Shown here in pieces: positions 18,356 to 26,324 of a stretch of 64,000 bases of DNA; position 1 is the first letter of the stretch; every line of letters begins with the position of its first letter. The DNA is from Mycobacterium sp. JS623 (lineage in GTDB: Bacteria > Actinomycetota > Actinomycetes > Mycobacteriales > Mycobacteriaceae), in contig NC_019966.1 in NCBI RefSeq assembly GCF_000328565.1, positions 3,410,001 to 3,474,000 of the forward strand, given 5' to 3'. Made by a program: the position numbers and the translations under genes. The notes below the pieces were generated by a model. It searched no databases, was not told where the DNA came from, and worked only from the letters and a program-made list of their open reading frames with translations.

Positions 18356-18535
18356 ATGACTTGGAAGATTCTCGCGGCAACGTGCTCGTCAGGCCTGATC
18401 ATTGCCGGCGCCGTGGCGTTCGCGTCGCTACCGACTGACTCAGGGCCGGCGCTGTTGAATTCAACGACAACCACGAGCACCACAACACCGCCAAGCACCA
18501 TGTCCCACTCGCCGGGATATGTGGGCGGCTACTGA
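18356..18535 (+). CDS. Small secreted Thr/Ser-rich protein, 59 residues
   Basis: ATG at 18356 is preceded by GGACGGAG seven bases upstream, a good ribosome site. The protein opens with a signal-like hydrophobic helix (ILAATCSSGLIIAGAVAFASL), then a low-complexity Thr stretch and a Tyr/Gly C-terminus (SPGYVGGY). The Cys at position 10 lies inside the helix and does not form a standard lipobox. No family is recognised. It follows cdh on the same strand by 90 bases and may share its transcript. The ordered hydrophobic-polar layout and the ribosome site support a real gene. Confidence 0.55.
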   Translation: MTWKILAATCSSGLIIAGAVAFASLPTDSGPALLNSTTTTSTTTPPSTMSHSPGYVGGY

Positions 18536-18699
18536 ACGAAACCGCCGGTCCGATAACGTTTCTGGACGTCTGCAGCTGAAACCCTGCTAGGCGACCCAGG
18601 GTCCGACACCGCCGATCCGATCAACGGAGATCCGAGTGACGTAGCCGGGCGGCATGTCCGGGGGCGGCGCGCACCCGTAGTTGGCACAGATCAGTGGGG

Positions 18700-19194
18700 C
18701 TAGGTCAGGCGGGTGACACGGCCAGCGAAGCCCAGCGCATGCTCGTACGTGTCGAGGTTGTCGCGCGAAATCTTCGCGTGCACGGGACGTTCGAGCAGGA
18801 ACCTCAGCACGGGGTTGTAGGCGTGGTAGGTCTCGTGGAACGTGAGAATCGTTGTACCGTCGGGCTGTTCCTCGAGTTCGTGGTAGCCCTCCGCGCGCGA
18901 CCACAGTGGCGCGCCCACCGCGACGTACCGCGACAGTTTGTTGAGCTTGCCTTCGGTCACGGTTTCAAACGACCGGCCCTTGCCGCCCGACAGCAGGTAC
19001 TTGGGCACCTCGAAGATGCAGGTGCGCACCAAACCTTCGCCGGCCTCGTCGCCTTCATGAAGGATTTCCATGCTGCCGGTGGGCCATTTGAGGACTCGCG
19101 GTTTAGGAGCGTTGGGAGGCGCCGGGGGATGCAGTACCCGCCATACCCGTTTCGGCGGTGCGTCGATATGGAATCGCACTGTGTAGGACTGCAT
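18700..19194 (-). CDS. SRPBCC (START-like) domain protein
   Basis: A 164-residue protein. The opening MQSYTVRFHIDAPPKRVWRVLHP and the later strands (GRSFETVTEGKLNKLSRYV, TTILTFHETYHAYNP) fit the SRPBCC/polyketide-cyclase-like fold, which binds hydrophobic ligands in a deep cavity. Its ATG at 19194 overlaps the TAA of the nitroreductase gene (TAATG), so the two are translationally coupled. A longer reading frame extends upstream, but it would bury the coupling site and has no ribosome site. Function is unknown; a role in handling a hydrophobic intermediate of the neighbouring enzymes is an inference. Confidence 0.75.
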   Translation of the reverse strand: MQSYTVRFHIDAPPKRVWRVLHPPAPPNAPKPRVLKWPTGSMEILHEGDEAGEGLVRTCIFEVPKYLLSGGKGRSFETVTEGKLNKLSRYVAVGAPLWSRAEGYHELEEQPDGTTILTFHETYHAYNPVLRFLLERPVHAKISRDNLDTYEHALGFAGRVTRLT

Positions 19195-19823
19195 TACGGT
19201 TCTCCCCAGGTGTTCCAGAACGTCATGCTCTCCGCGGGCGGCCGCGAGGCCGGCCGGAAGTCGGTGCCGATCGTGTAGGCAACCGGAAACAGCGCCGCCT
19301 GCGTCACGGTGTCGGGTATCCCGAGCAGCTCGCCGACTTCGCGCTCCTTGGCCAAGTGCATCGTCGTCCAGACCGATCCCAGGCCGCGTGATCGCAGTGC
19401 CAGCAGGAAACTCCATCCCGCAGGGATGATCGACGCCCACGCCGACGCCGCGACCAGCTGGTTAGTTCCGTCGAAACGGCCTTCCAGACAAGGGATTACA
19501 TGAACAGGCACCCGGCCCAGTGTTTCGGTCAGCCCGAGTGCGCTCTCATAGACCCGCCGGGTCTGGGCATCGGATGCAGTCGAGGCGGCCTGAGCGAGGT
19601 AGTCCGCTCCGATGCTGCGGTAGATCTCAGCGATAGCGGCGCGCTTGTCCGCATCGGTGACGACCACCCAGCGCCAGTCCTGCGCATTGCTCGCGGTAGG
19701 GGCCTGCATCGCGAGCCGCAAGCACTCGAGAATCACGTCACGATCGACCGGCCGGGTCAGGTCGAGGCGTTTGCGCACCGACCGGGTGGTGGTGAGCAGC
19801 TCGTCGACCGAGGAGATGTCCAC
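19194..19823 (-). CDS. Nitroreductase-family flavoprotein
   Basis: A 209-residue FMN-dependent oxidoreductase. The N-terminal TTRSVRKRLDLTRPV contains the conserved R-S-x-R phosphate-binding motif, followed by MQAPTASNAQDWRWVVV (the family's AP(S/T)xxNxQxW block) and, near the C-terminus, a GLGSVWTTMHL segment. Such enzymes reduce nitro compounds, quinones or enones with NAD(P)H. It lies just three bases after the carboxymuconolactone-decarboxylase-like gene and overlaps the SRPBCC gene, forming a leftward three-gene operon. The physiological substrate is not evident. Confidence 0.87.
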   Translation of the reverse strand: MDISSVDELLTTTRSVRKRLDLTRPVDRDVILECLRLAMQAPTASNAQDWRWVVVTDADKRAAIAEIYRSIGADYLAQAASTASDAQTRRVYESALGLTETLGRVPVHVIPCLEGRFDGTNQLVAASAWASIIPAGWSFLLALRSRGLGSVWTTMHLAKEREVGELLGIPDTVTQAALFPVAYTIGTDFRPASRPPAESMTFWNTWGEP

Positions 19824-19826
19824 CGG

Positions 19827-20309
19827 TCAGACGTCGATCGGACAGGATTGATCGACGCCGAGCACTGTGAGGGACCGCCCCAGGCCGAGGAACACGGCGA
19901 CGCACAGCGTCAGGTCGAGGATCTCTTCGTCGCGGAACACCTCGCGTAGTTGCGCGAAGAACGCGTCGTCGATCGAGGCGTGCGCGGTGGCGAACCGCTC
20001 GGCGTATTCGATCGCCAGGCGCTGCCGAGATGTATAGGCCGGGTAGGTGGCGTAGTCGGCGACATTCGCGTAAAGCTCGGGCGCGATGCCGGCGTGGAGC
20101 ACCGAGGGCGCGCGGAAGTCCGAGCATGCGACGCAGTCGTTGATTTGCGCGATCCGCATCCTGGCGAGTTCGCGTTCGTCTGCCGGAAGGATGCTTTCCT
20201 GATAGGCGCCGCGGATCATGCGTTCGACCATCGCGCCGAGTGGGGGGCGCAGGGTCCAGACCATCGCGGCTTCGCCGCCGGGACCATCCGGCACATCGAG
20301 CCTAGCCAT
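19827..20309 (-). CDS. Carboxymuconolactone decarboxylase/AhpD-like protein
   Basis: A 160-residue all-helical protein of the CMD/AhpD family. The redox motif CxxC is present in NDCVACSDFR, with upstream Glu in the ILPADERELARMRIAQI helix and the AIEYAERFATAHA helix typical of the family. With a CxxC it is more likely a peroxidatic/AhpD-like disulfide protein than a true decarboxylase. It is the first gene of the leftward operon with nitroreductase and SRPBCC. The ATG at 20309 overlaps an ATG on the other strand, but the rightward gene most likely begins 100 bases away, leaving a compact divergent promoter. Confidence 0.85.
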   Translation of the reverse strand: MARLDVPDGPGGEAAMVWTLRPPLGAMVERMIRGAYQESILPADERELARMRIAQINDCVACSDFRAPSVLHAGIAPELYANVADYATYPAYTSRQRLAIEYAERFATAHASIDDAFFAQLREVFRDEEILDLTLCVAVFLGLGRSLTVLGVDQSCPIDV

Positions 20310-20409
20310 GAGCGAACTTCCTGCCGGTGAGGACCGTTACCCTTTTGAGGAAACCAGATTCTCAGCGTCGCTGTCCAGATGCAGCGACTGCGCTCGGGAG
20401 GTCTCGGCA

Positions 20410-21108
20410 ATGCTGTTCATGCATGAGGTGCACACCGTGCGCGGTCGCGCCGAGGACGACTTCGAGGCCGCGTTCCGCGACGGTTGGATGCCGATGCTGG
20501 GTGCTGGCGACGATGCCCGGTTGCTCTGGTATGCCAACCACGCCCACGGCAGCGGTGCCGCGTACACCGTCGTCACGGTGACTGTTGTCCGGGACGGAGC
20601 GGCTTGGGAGCGCCTGGCCCTGCGAATCCAGAAGGGTGATCTGCGGAAGTGGATGCGCGACCTCGACGAGCATCGCCATGATGTCGACGCCAAATTGCTT
20701 GTGCCGCTTGCCTGGTCACCGCTCAAGGACGTTGACTTCGACGATGTGCCGACCGATGGCCGAGAACACGAACTGACCCTCTACATGGAAGACACCATGT
20801 GGCCGTTTCCGGACAAGTTCGGCGAGTACATCGATCGCTGCGGCGAGGTGTACGCCAAGAGCCTCGATCGGCCTAACCCGCTGCTGACGATCGACGCCGC
20901 ATTCCAGCCGGCCCTCGGCAGCCAGCGGCGCCGCGAAGTGGCTCTGATGCAGCGAATCCACGACCCACAGGCACTTCTCAGGCTGCTGCAGACCGAGATT
21001 CCACCCGAATATCGCGGGCCGGGGACGTGGATGCACGATGCGCTCGAACTGCGCGACCAGTGGACCAGCCGCCTATTGCGGACCTCGTCGTGGTCACCGC
21101 TGCATTGA
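20410..21108 (+). CDS. Uncharacterised protein, paralogue A of the pair flanking the acyl-CoA synthetase
   Basis: A 232-residue protein beginning MLFMHEVHTVRGRAEDDFEA. GGGAGG at 20396-20401 sits at good distance from ATG 20410; an upstream in-frame ATG at 20308 overlaps the divergent gene's start and lacks this site. It aligns along its whole length with the protein at 22562-23266: both have GWMPxLxxGDDARLLWYxNHAHGSG, WERLA, MEDTxWP, a RREA/RREV Arg pair and the ending SRLLRTSxWSPLH. The pattern of short strands and helices suggests a NIPSNAP-like dimeric alpha/beta-barrel, perhaps two in tandem, but this is a guess. No catalytic motif is recognised. Confidence 0.75.
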   Translation: MLFMHEVHTVRGRAEDDFEAAFRDGWMPMLGAGDDARLLWYANHAHGSGAAYTVVTVTVVRDGAAWERLALRIQKGDLRKWMRDLDEHRHDVDAKLLVPLAWSPLKDVDFDDVPTDGREHELTLYMEDTMWPFPDKFGEYIDRCGEVYAKSLDRPNPLLTIDAAFQPALGSQRRREVALMQRIHDPQALLRLLQTEIPPEYRGPGTWMHDALELRDQWTSRLLRTSSWSPLH

Positions 21109-21115
21109 GGCGCAG

Positions 21116-22552
21116 ATGAATATCGGAGCGATCATCGATGCAGCCGCGGCCAGCGACCCCGGCCGCACCGCACTCATCATCGATGAGCGCGTCATCAGCT
21201 ATGGCGAGCTGGCTGCCGCGGCCGAGAGTTGCGCCGCATGCCTGGCGGACAAGGGATTGGCGGGCGAACGCATCGCCGTCGTCGATGTCGGAAGCCTCCT
21301 GTCGATCGCGACGATGCTCGGCGCTGCGCGGATCGGCGCCGCCGCGGTGCTGATGAACCCCGCGCTGACACCACCGGAGTTGCACGAACTCGTCACCAAC
21401 GCCGGGTGTTCATCGGTCGGCGTCGCGGGCGACGCATACGTCGACCGGCTCGTCGACGCGGGCGTGCCCACGGTGTTCACGACCGCCGAGCTGCTGGGGG
21501 ACACCAACAAATCACCAGTTGCTGAGGACGTCGATGACCTCGACGCACTGATCCTGTTCACCAGTGGCACGACGGGGCTGCCGAAATCCGTCGCCATCTC
21601 ACAGCGGCAGTTGGGCGCCCGAATCACCGGGATCACAACACCTTTCCGCGCGGACAAACCACCGACGGTGAGCATGATGAGCGTCCCGTTCTTCCATGTC
21701 GGTGGCGCGGTCGGCGTGCTCGGCAACCTGCACATGGGCAACACCTATGTGATCCAACCGCGGTTCGACGCCGGGCAATGGTTACATCTGGCGCAGACGC
21801 ACCGAGTGACGTCGACATTCATGGTGCCGACGATGCTGCAGCGGATTCTCGACCATCCCGACTTCGGCCGCACGGACCTGTCGTCGTTGACGGCCGTCGC
21901 ATATGGGGCAGCGGCCGCGCCCGTCGCATTGGTGCGCAGAGCGATGGCGGCGCTACCGAATGTGGGATTCGCCAACGTGTTTGGTCAGACCGAGACCTTG
22001 GGCGCCTACACAACCCTGTTGCCGAACGACCATCACGACCCTAACCGAGTCGGGTCCGTCGGTCGGCCGCTGCCAGGCGTCGAGGTTCGGGTGGTGGACC
22101 CCGACACCGGAATCGACGTCCAGGCAGGCACGGTCGGAGAGTTGTGGGTCAACACGAATGCACACGTTGGTGAAGGCTGGTTGCAAACAGGCGATCTGGC
22201 ACGTCAAGACGCCGATGGCTACATCTACCCGAGCGGTCGACTCAAGGACACCATCAACCGCGGGGGAGAGAAGTTCGGTCCGGTCGAGGTCGAGGATGCC
22301 ATACGGACTCACGCCGCCGTGAGCGACGTCGCGGTCGCGGGGATCACAGATGACGAAATGGGCCAACGGGTCGGCGCCGCGGTGGTGGCCAACTCACCGC
22401 TCACACTTGAGGAGCTGCGATCGCACTGCCGCGACCAAATCGCCTACTTCAAACTGCCCGAGCGGCTGAAAGTCGTCGACCACATCCCGTACAACGACAC
22501 CGGCAAGGTCAACCGTCGCCAACTTGCCGCGCTGATCGTCGACGAAACCTGA
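21116..22552 (+). CDS. AMP-forming acyl-CoA synthetase (FadD/ligase family)
   Basis: A 478-residue adenylate-forming enzyme. The phosphate-binding loop LFTSGTTGLPKS is at about 148-159, the A5 motif is FGQTETLG, the A7/A8 hinge is TGDLARQDADGYIYPSGRLKDTINRGGEK, and the A10 lysine is in NDTGKVNRRQL. It activates a carboxylic acid as acyl-AMP and transfers it to CoA; the acid is unknown. ATG 21116 lies seven bases after the stop of paralogue A, and paralogue B follows nine bases after its own stop, so the three form one operon. At 478 residues it is shorter than lipid FadD proteins and closer to small aryl/medium-chain ligases. Confidence 0.92.
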   Translation: MNIGAIIDAAAASDPGRTALIIDERVISYGELAAAAESCAACLADKGLAGERIAVVDVGSLLSIATMLGAARIGAAAVLMNPALTPPELHELVTNAGCSSVGVAGDAYVDRLVDAGVPTVFTTAELLGDTNKSPVAEDVDDLDALILFTSGTTGLPKSVAISQRQLGARITGITTPFRADKPPTVSMMSVPFFHVGGAVGVLGNLHMGNTYVIQPRFDAGQWLHLAQTHRVTSTFMVPTMLQRILDHPDFGRTDLSSLTAVAYGAAAAPVALVRRAMAALPNVGFANVFGQTETLGAYTTLLPNDHHDPNRVGSVGRPLPGVEVRVVDPDTGIDVQAGTVGELWVNTNAHVGEGWLQTGDLARQDADGYIYPSGRLKDTINRGGEKFGPVEVEDAIRTHAAVSDVAVAGITDDEMGQRVGAAVVANSPLTLEELRSHCRDQIAYFKLPERLKVVDHIPYNDTGKVNRRQLAALIVDET

Positions 22553-22561
22553 GGAGTCGCA

Positions 22562-23266
22562 GTGCTATTCCTTCATGAGACCCACCAGGTGGTTGGTGCG
22601 CGCGAAGACGACTTCGAGGCCGCCTACCGAGACGGCTGGATGCCGACACTGGCGCGCGGCGACGATGCGCGACTTCTCTGGTACACCAACCATGCTCACG
22701 GCTCCGGGCTTTCCTACAACGTCATCACCATCACAGGAATCGCCGACGGCGCCGCTTGGGAGCGGCTTGCCCAGCGGGTGCGATCGGAAGATCTGGAGCC
22801 GTGGATGCGCGAGGTGGACACCCTGCGTCACGACGTCACAGGCAAGATCCTGCTGCCCGTCGAGTGGTCACCGCTGCAGGAAGTCGATCTCGAAAGCGTG
22901 CCCACTGACGCGAGAACGCATCCGCCGAGCCTTTTCATGGAGGACACCGGCTGGCCGCACGCTGCGCTGGACGACTACATCCAGTCGTGGGACGAGATCT
23001 ACTACCGTCCGCTGTCCAAGACGTCGCAAATACTCGACATCCAGGCGTGTTTCCAGGTCGCGCACGGCAGTTACAAGAGGCGAGAAGCCATGCTGTGGCA
23101 GAAGATTTCGCCGGCCAACGACTACGCCACGCTTGTGCACCTGCTGACGTCCGACATCGCGCCAGAGCATCGTGGCCCCGGCAGCTACATGTTCGAGGCA
23201 CTCAGGTTTCGCGACCAGTGGGAGAGCCGCCTACTGCGGACCTCGGCATGGTCGCCGCTGCACTAG
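22562..23266 (+). CDS. Uncharacterised protein, paralogue B of the pair flanking the acyl-CoA synthetase
   Basis: A 234-residue protein closely related to the one at 20410-21108. GTG 22562 is preceded by GAGGAG at good spacing. Shared blocks include FEAAYRDGWMP, GDDARLLWYTNHAHGSG, AAWERLAQRVR, FMEDTGWP and LLRTSAWSPLH; conserved Trp, His and Arg residues are spread along the chain, which suggests a common fold and ligand. The two copies are perhaps 50% identical by eye, so they diverged long ago and probably form a heteromer or act on successive steps. Function is unknown; the conserved operon order implies a tie to the CoA ligase product. Confidence 0.78.
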   Translation: MLFLHETHQVVGAREDDFEAAYRDGWMPTLARGDDARLLWYTNHAHGSGLSYNVITITGIADGAAWERLAQRVRSEDLEPWMREVDTLRHDVTGKILLPVEWSPLQEVDLESVPTDARTHPPSLFMEDTGWPHAALDDYIQSWDEIYYRPLSKTSQILDIQACFQVAHGSYKRREAMLWQKISPANDYATLVHLLTSDIAPEHRGPGSYMFEALRFRDQWESRLLRTSAWSPLH

Positions 23267-23340
23267 GGGCGGGTGACCAGGTAGGCGAGGTAGACACCAA
23301 GCAGAACTTCCAGGAACACCGAGGTCAAGCCGTTGCTCAT
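23263..23340 (-). CDS. Possible 25-residue membrane peptide
   Basis: A tiny reading frame with a strong ribosome site (GGTGAGGTGAAG directly before ATG at 23340) encodes an almost entirely hydrophobic helix (TSVFLEVLLGVYLAYLV) ending in TRP. Its stop overlaps the stop of the convergent gene. The layout matches small single-helix membrane peptides, but at this length chance cannot be excluded. Confidence 0.3.
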   Translation of the reverse strand: MSNGLTSVFLEVLLGVYLAYLVTRP

Positions 23341-23587
23341 CTTCACCTCACCGGTGGTGGCGTCGTGCTCTGCACTGGTGATGTGCCCGTGGCGAGTATC
23401 CAACACGAATCCTCAATAGGCTCTCCAGTAACAATGGTCGCAATCCGCCGATAGTTCAGGGGAGGGCGAACCAGGTGACGTCGAACGTGGCGAGGCGCTA
23501 GCCTTGCTCGGAAGTCGGGTCCGGCGCTTTCCGTGCTGCTCCTGAACGGGTGCTCGCAGGGCGCCACCAGAGAGGACAACCGGGTTT

Positions 23588-24187
23588 ATGACCGAACGAA
23601 CACGCGTCACATCGGCGTCCAAATTCGTGCGAATGGCGGTCGCGGGCGTATTCATCGCTGGCGGCGCGGTGACGATGGCCGGCCAAGCCGCGGCCGATCC
23701 CGCGCCCCCTTGCGCGACGCCGACGCCATCGGGCCCGTGTACCCCCGCTCCCGGCCAGCCCGTGCTGACAACCGATGTACCGGTCGCGGCACCGCCGCCT
23801 GCGCCCGCCGGCCCGCCCACGGTTCCGGAGGTCCAGAACCCCGTCTACGGGGCGGGGCAGACGCCGGGGCAACTCGGGTATCTCAGGGACATTTGGCACA
23901 CATTCCACAGCGGTAACCCGTTGGAGAACCTGACCGCGCCGGTCGAAGACGCACCTGGACCGCCCCCAGGCGCGGGTCCACCGCCGCAGTTGCCGCCGGG
24001 ATACATCTCGATAAACGCCCCTGAATCGAACGGTCCTCCGCCGCAAGGTCCGGCGACGGGCGGACCAGCGCTGCCGCCGGGGTACTACCCGCTGAACGGG
24101 CCACCGCCGCCCGGGTATTTCGACGGGGCTCCGCCGGCGGACCCGGCCGCACCGCCGACGATCACGCCGGCTCCGCCTACACCCTGA
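23588..24187 (+). CDS. Secreted proline-rich protein
   Basis: A 199-residue protein with an export signal (SKFVRMAVAGVFIAGGAVTMAGQAAADP, cleavage near AAA/DP). The mature part is about one third Pro, with an ordered island in the middle (GQLGYLRDIWHTFHSGNPLENL) between two disordered Pro/Gly/Ala stretches. The C-terminal half contains repeats of the type LPPGYxxxN (LPPGYISIN, LPPGYYPLN, PPPGYFDG). One Cys pair flanks PTPSG near the mature N-terminus. Proteins like this are common in the mycobacterial cell envelope and mostly uncharacterised. The first ATG gives the full signal peptide. Confidence 0.72.
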   Translation: MTERTRVTSASKFVRMAVAGVFIAGGAVTMAGQAAADPAPPCATPTPSGPCTPAPGQPVLTTDVPVAAPPPAPAGPPTVPEVQNPVYGAGQTPGQLGYLRDIWHTFHSGNPLENLTAPVEDAPGPPPGAGPPPQLPPGYISINAPESNGPPPQGPATGGPALPPGYYPLNGPPPPGYFDGAPPADPAAPPTITPAPPTP

Positions 24188-24266
24188 CCGCGACATGGGA
24201 TTCACCGGTTGTAGGGCTGCACCTGCACCGAGTTGAAAGCCACGCTCGACGAGGGTGGATGGTCGG

Positions 24267-26219
24267 TTAGTCGCCCGTTCGCTCGAATTTGTCTGAGAAA
24301 GCGCCGCCTCCGCTGCATCCCCCGCCCGCCGCGACGGTTTGGTTGCCGTTCCCGGTCAGAACTGAAAGCGGATCGTCCAATTGCGCAGGCATCGGGTACT
24401 CCGCGGTGATCGTCATCTGTGCCGTGCCGCCGGCCCCGCACATCGTGGTGCCTTGTTCGTTGCGAGTCCACTTGTCGTTGGCGAACATCAGCGTGACGGC
24501 GCCGTCGGGGTTATGGAACAGGCTCATGCATCGATCGCCTGTGCGCAGGCAGTATGTGTTGGCGGTGAGAACGCCTCCGGGAAGGACGTTGCCGTTCGCG
24601 AATGTGGTCGTCTGCCGATAGCTGCCGCGAAGGGCTTCGGCGGGGGTCACCGAGCGCGGCGGTAGGACATCTGGATCCGGAACCTTGTTGAGGTCCGGAT
24701 CGCCTGTGCGGGTGAACTTCACCGTGCGCTTGGCGGCACAGGCTCCGTTGGTGGACGCTCTGACGGACTCGCCCGACAGAGTCCCGTCGGGATGCGGTTG
24801 CAGCGTGAACACCACCCAAAGCTCCGCGGATGCGTCGCCACATTGTGCTGACGCCAGGCCTACGGCCACCCACGTGCCACCCAACTGATCGAAGGTCAGG
24901 TTCGACAACAGGGCCATGCTGGCACCGCTGACGTTTGCCGCGGTCGCCGCGCAGCCGCGGGCGCCGCATGCCGATCGGACACCCCAATTGCTCGTTGTCG
25001 CAGGCGCATTCGCTACCGGCTTGCCTTCGAGATCGGTGCCAGGCCCATAGTCGGCTCGGTAGGTTCCGGTGAAGGCGCTGGCGCCTTTAGCCGCGGTCGA
25101 CGGTGCAGACGCGGTGGTCCCGTCGTGCTGGGTCAGCTCGATGACACCGACGACACTGCCTACGAGGACAAGCGCCACGCTGAATATCAGCGCACCGATC
25201 AGGACACCTTGGCGTCGGCCCCGCCGCTTCGGTGGTGGAGAAGCCGGCGGCACAAGCAGATTCGGGGCACTCAACTGTGTTGGCGCCGACCGCGACGCTC
25301 CGCTATCCGGGGCCGACGGTTGCGGAGGGCTCACACCCTGGCTTGGCGGAACAGGCGGCAACGGGGGAGCGGCGTTCGGCTGACTGGACTGTGAGATGAC
25401 TTGTCTTGCAGCAGCGGCCATTTCGATAGCCGTTGGGTAGCGGTCGACGGGTTGCTTGGCTAGCCCTGTCGCGATCACCTGGTCAAAAGCGGTGGGAACG
25501 GTGCGGCTCTTCTCAGAGGGTCTCGGCGGTGCGGTGAATATGTGGCCGCTGGCGACTTGCTCAAGTGTTGTGCCAGGAAAAGGCTGTTGGCCGGTCAGGC
25601 ATTCGTATAGCACACACGCCAGCGCGTAGATGTCCGAGCTCGGATGAATCTCACCGGTGCTGAAGCGTTCTGGCGCCATGTAAGCCCATGTGCCGATAGT
25701 CGCACCGGTCATGGTCAGGCCGGTGTCCTCGGCGGTGCGGGCAATTCCGAAGTCGATCAGGTAGGCGAAGTCGTTCTCGTCGATCAAGATGTTGGAGGGT
25801 TTGACGTCGCGGTGCACCAGTCCGGTTCGATGTGCCCGTTGGAGCGCAGATGCGATCTGCTCGATGATCGACACCGCGCGGTGCGCGTCGAGCGGACCGG
25901 CCTCGAGCAGGGTGTGTAGGTCGGTGCCGCTGATCAGCCGCATGGTCACATACAGCCGTCCGTCGATCTCACCGACGTCGTAAATCGGGACGACGTGAGG
26001 GTCGTCAAGGCGTGCGGCAGCGCGGGCCTCGCGTCGGAACCGCTTCTCGTAGTCGGGGTCTTGGCTTATCTGAGGGAGCAGCATCTTCAACGCCACGATG
26101 CGGTCGATTTCGCTGTCATAAGCGCGCCACACCTCGCCCATCCCGCCGCGGCCCAGCAGTTCGATGAGCCGATAGCGGCCAAATGGCGTGCCCTCCACGG
26201 GCTCACGATAACGGCTCAT
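24267..26219 (-). CDS. Transmembrane Ser/Thr protein kinase (PknD/E/H type) with duplicated Cys-rich sensor domain
   Basis: A 650-residue receptor kinase. The cytosolic kinase domain (about 14-275) has the GRGGMGEV loop, VALK lysine (Lys45), HRDVKPSN catalytic loop (Asp138), DFG 156-158, an activation loop with Thr residues (GLTMTGATIGT) and APE. A Pro-rich juxtamembrane linker and basic KRRGRR precede one transmembrane helix (about 338-360). The outer part contains two copies of a ~125-residue domain, each opening with G-x-YR, carrying four Cys and ending in F-x-RTGD. The ligand is unknown. ATG at 26219 is chosen because an upstream ATG adds only a non-conserved 12 residues. Confidence 0.88.
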   Translation of the reverse strand: MSRYREPVEGTPFGRYRLIELLGRGGMGEVWRAYDSEIDRIVALKMLLPQISQDPDYEKRFRREARAAARLDDPHVVPIYDVGEIDGRLYVTMRLISGTDLHTLLEAGPLDAHRAVSIIEQIASALQRAHRTGLVHRDVKPSNILIDENDFAYLIDFGIARTAEDTGLTMTGATIGTWAYMAPERFSTGEIHPSSDIYALACVLYECLTGQQPFPGTTLEQVASGHIFTAPPRPSEKSRTVPTAFDQVIATGLAKQPVDRYPTAIEMAAAARQVISQSSQPNAAPPLPPVPPSQGVSPPQPSAPDSGASRSAPTQLSAPNLLVPPASPPPKRRGRRQGVLIGALIFSVALVLVGSVVGVIELTQHDGTTASAPSTAAKGASAFTGTYRADYGPGTDLEGKPVANAPATTSNWGVRSACGARGCAATAANVSGASMALLSNLTFDQLGGTWVAVGLASAQCGDASAELWVVFTLQPHPDGTLSGESVRASTNGACAAKRTVKFTRTGDPDLNKVPDPDVLPPRSVTPAEALRGSYRQTTTFANGNVLPGGVLTANTYCLRTGDRCMSLFHNPDGAVTLMFANDKWTRNEQGTTMCGAGGTAQMTITAEYPMPAQLDDPLSVLTGNGNQTVAAGGGCSGGGAFSDKFERTGD

Positions 26220-26324
26220 GGGGGCATCTGTGGCGCGATAAGGGCCGGTCAACATAGCTCCGGGCTCGGTTCGCTAGCCGCCACGCTCAGGGGCAACGCA
26301 GAAAGGGCTCCTACTATCGCGGAG

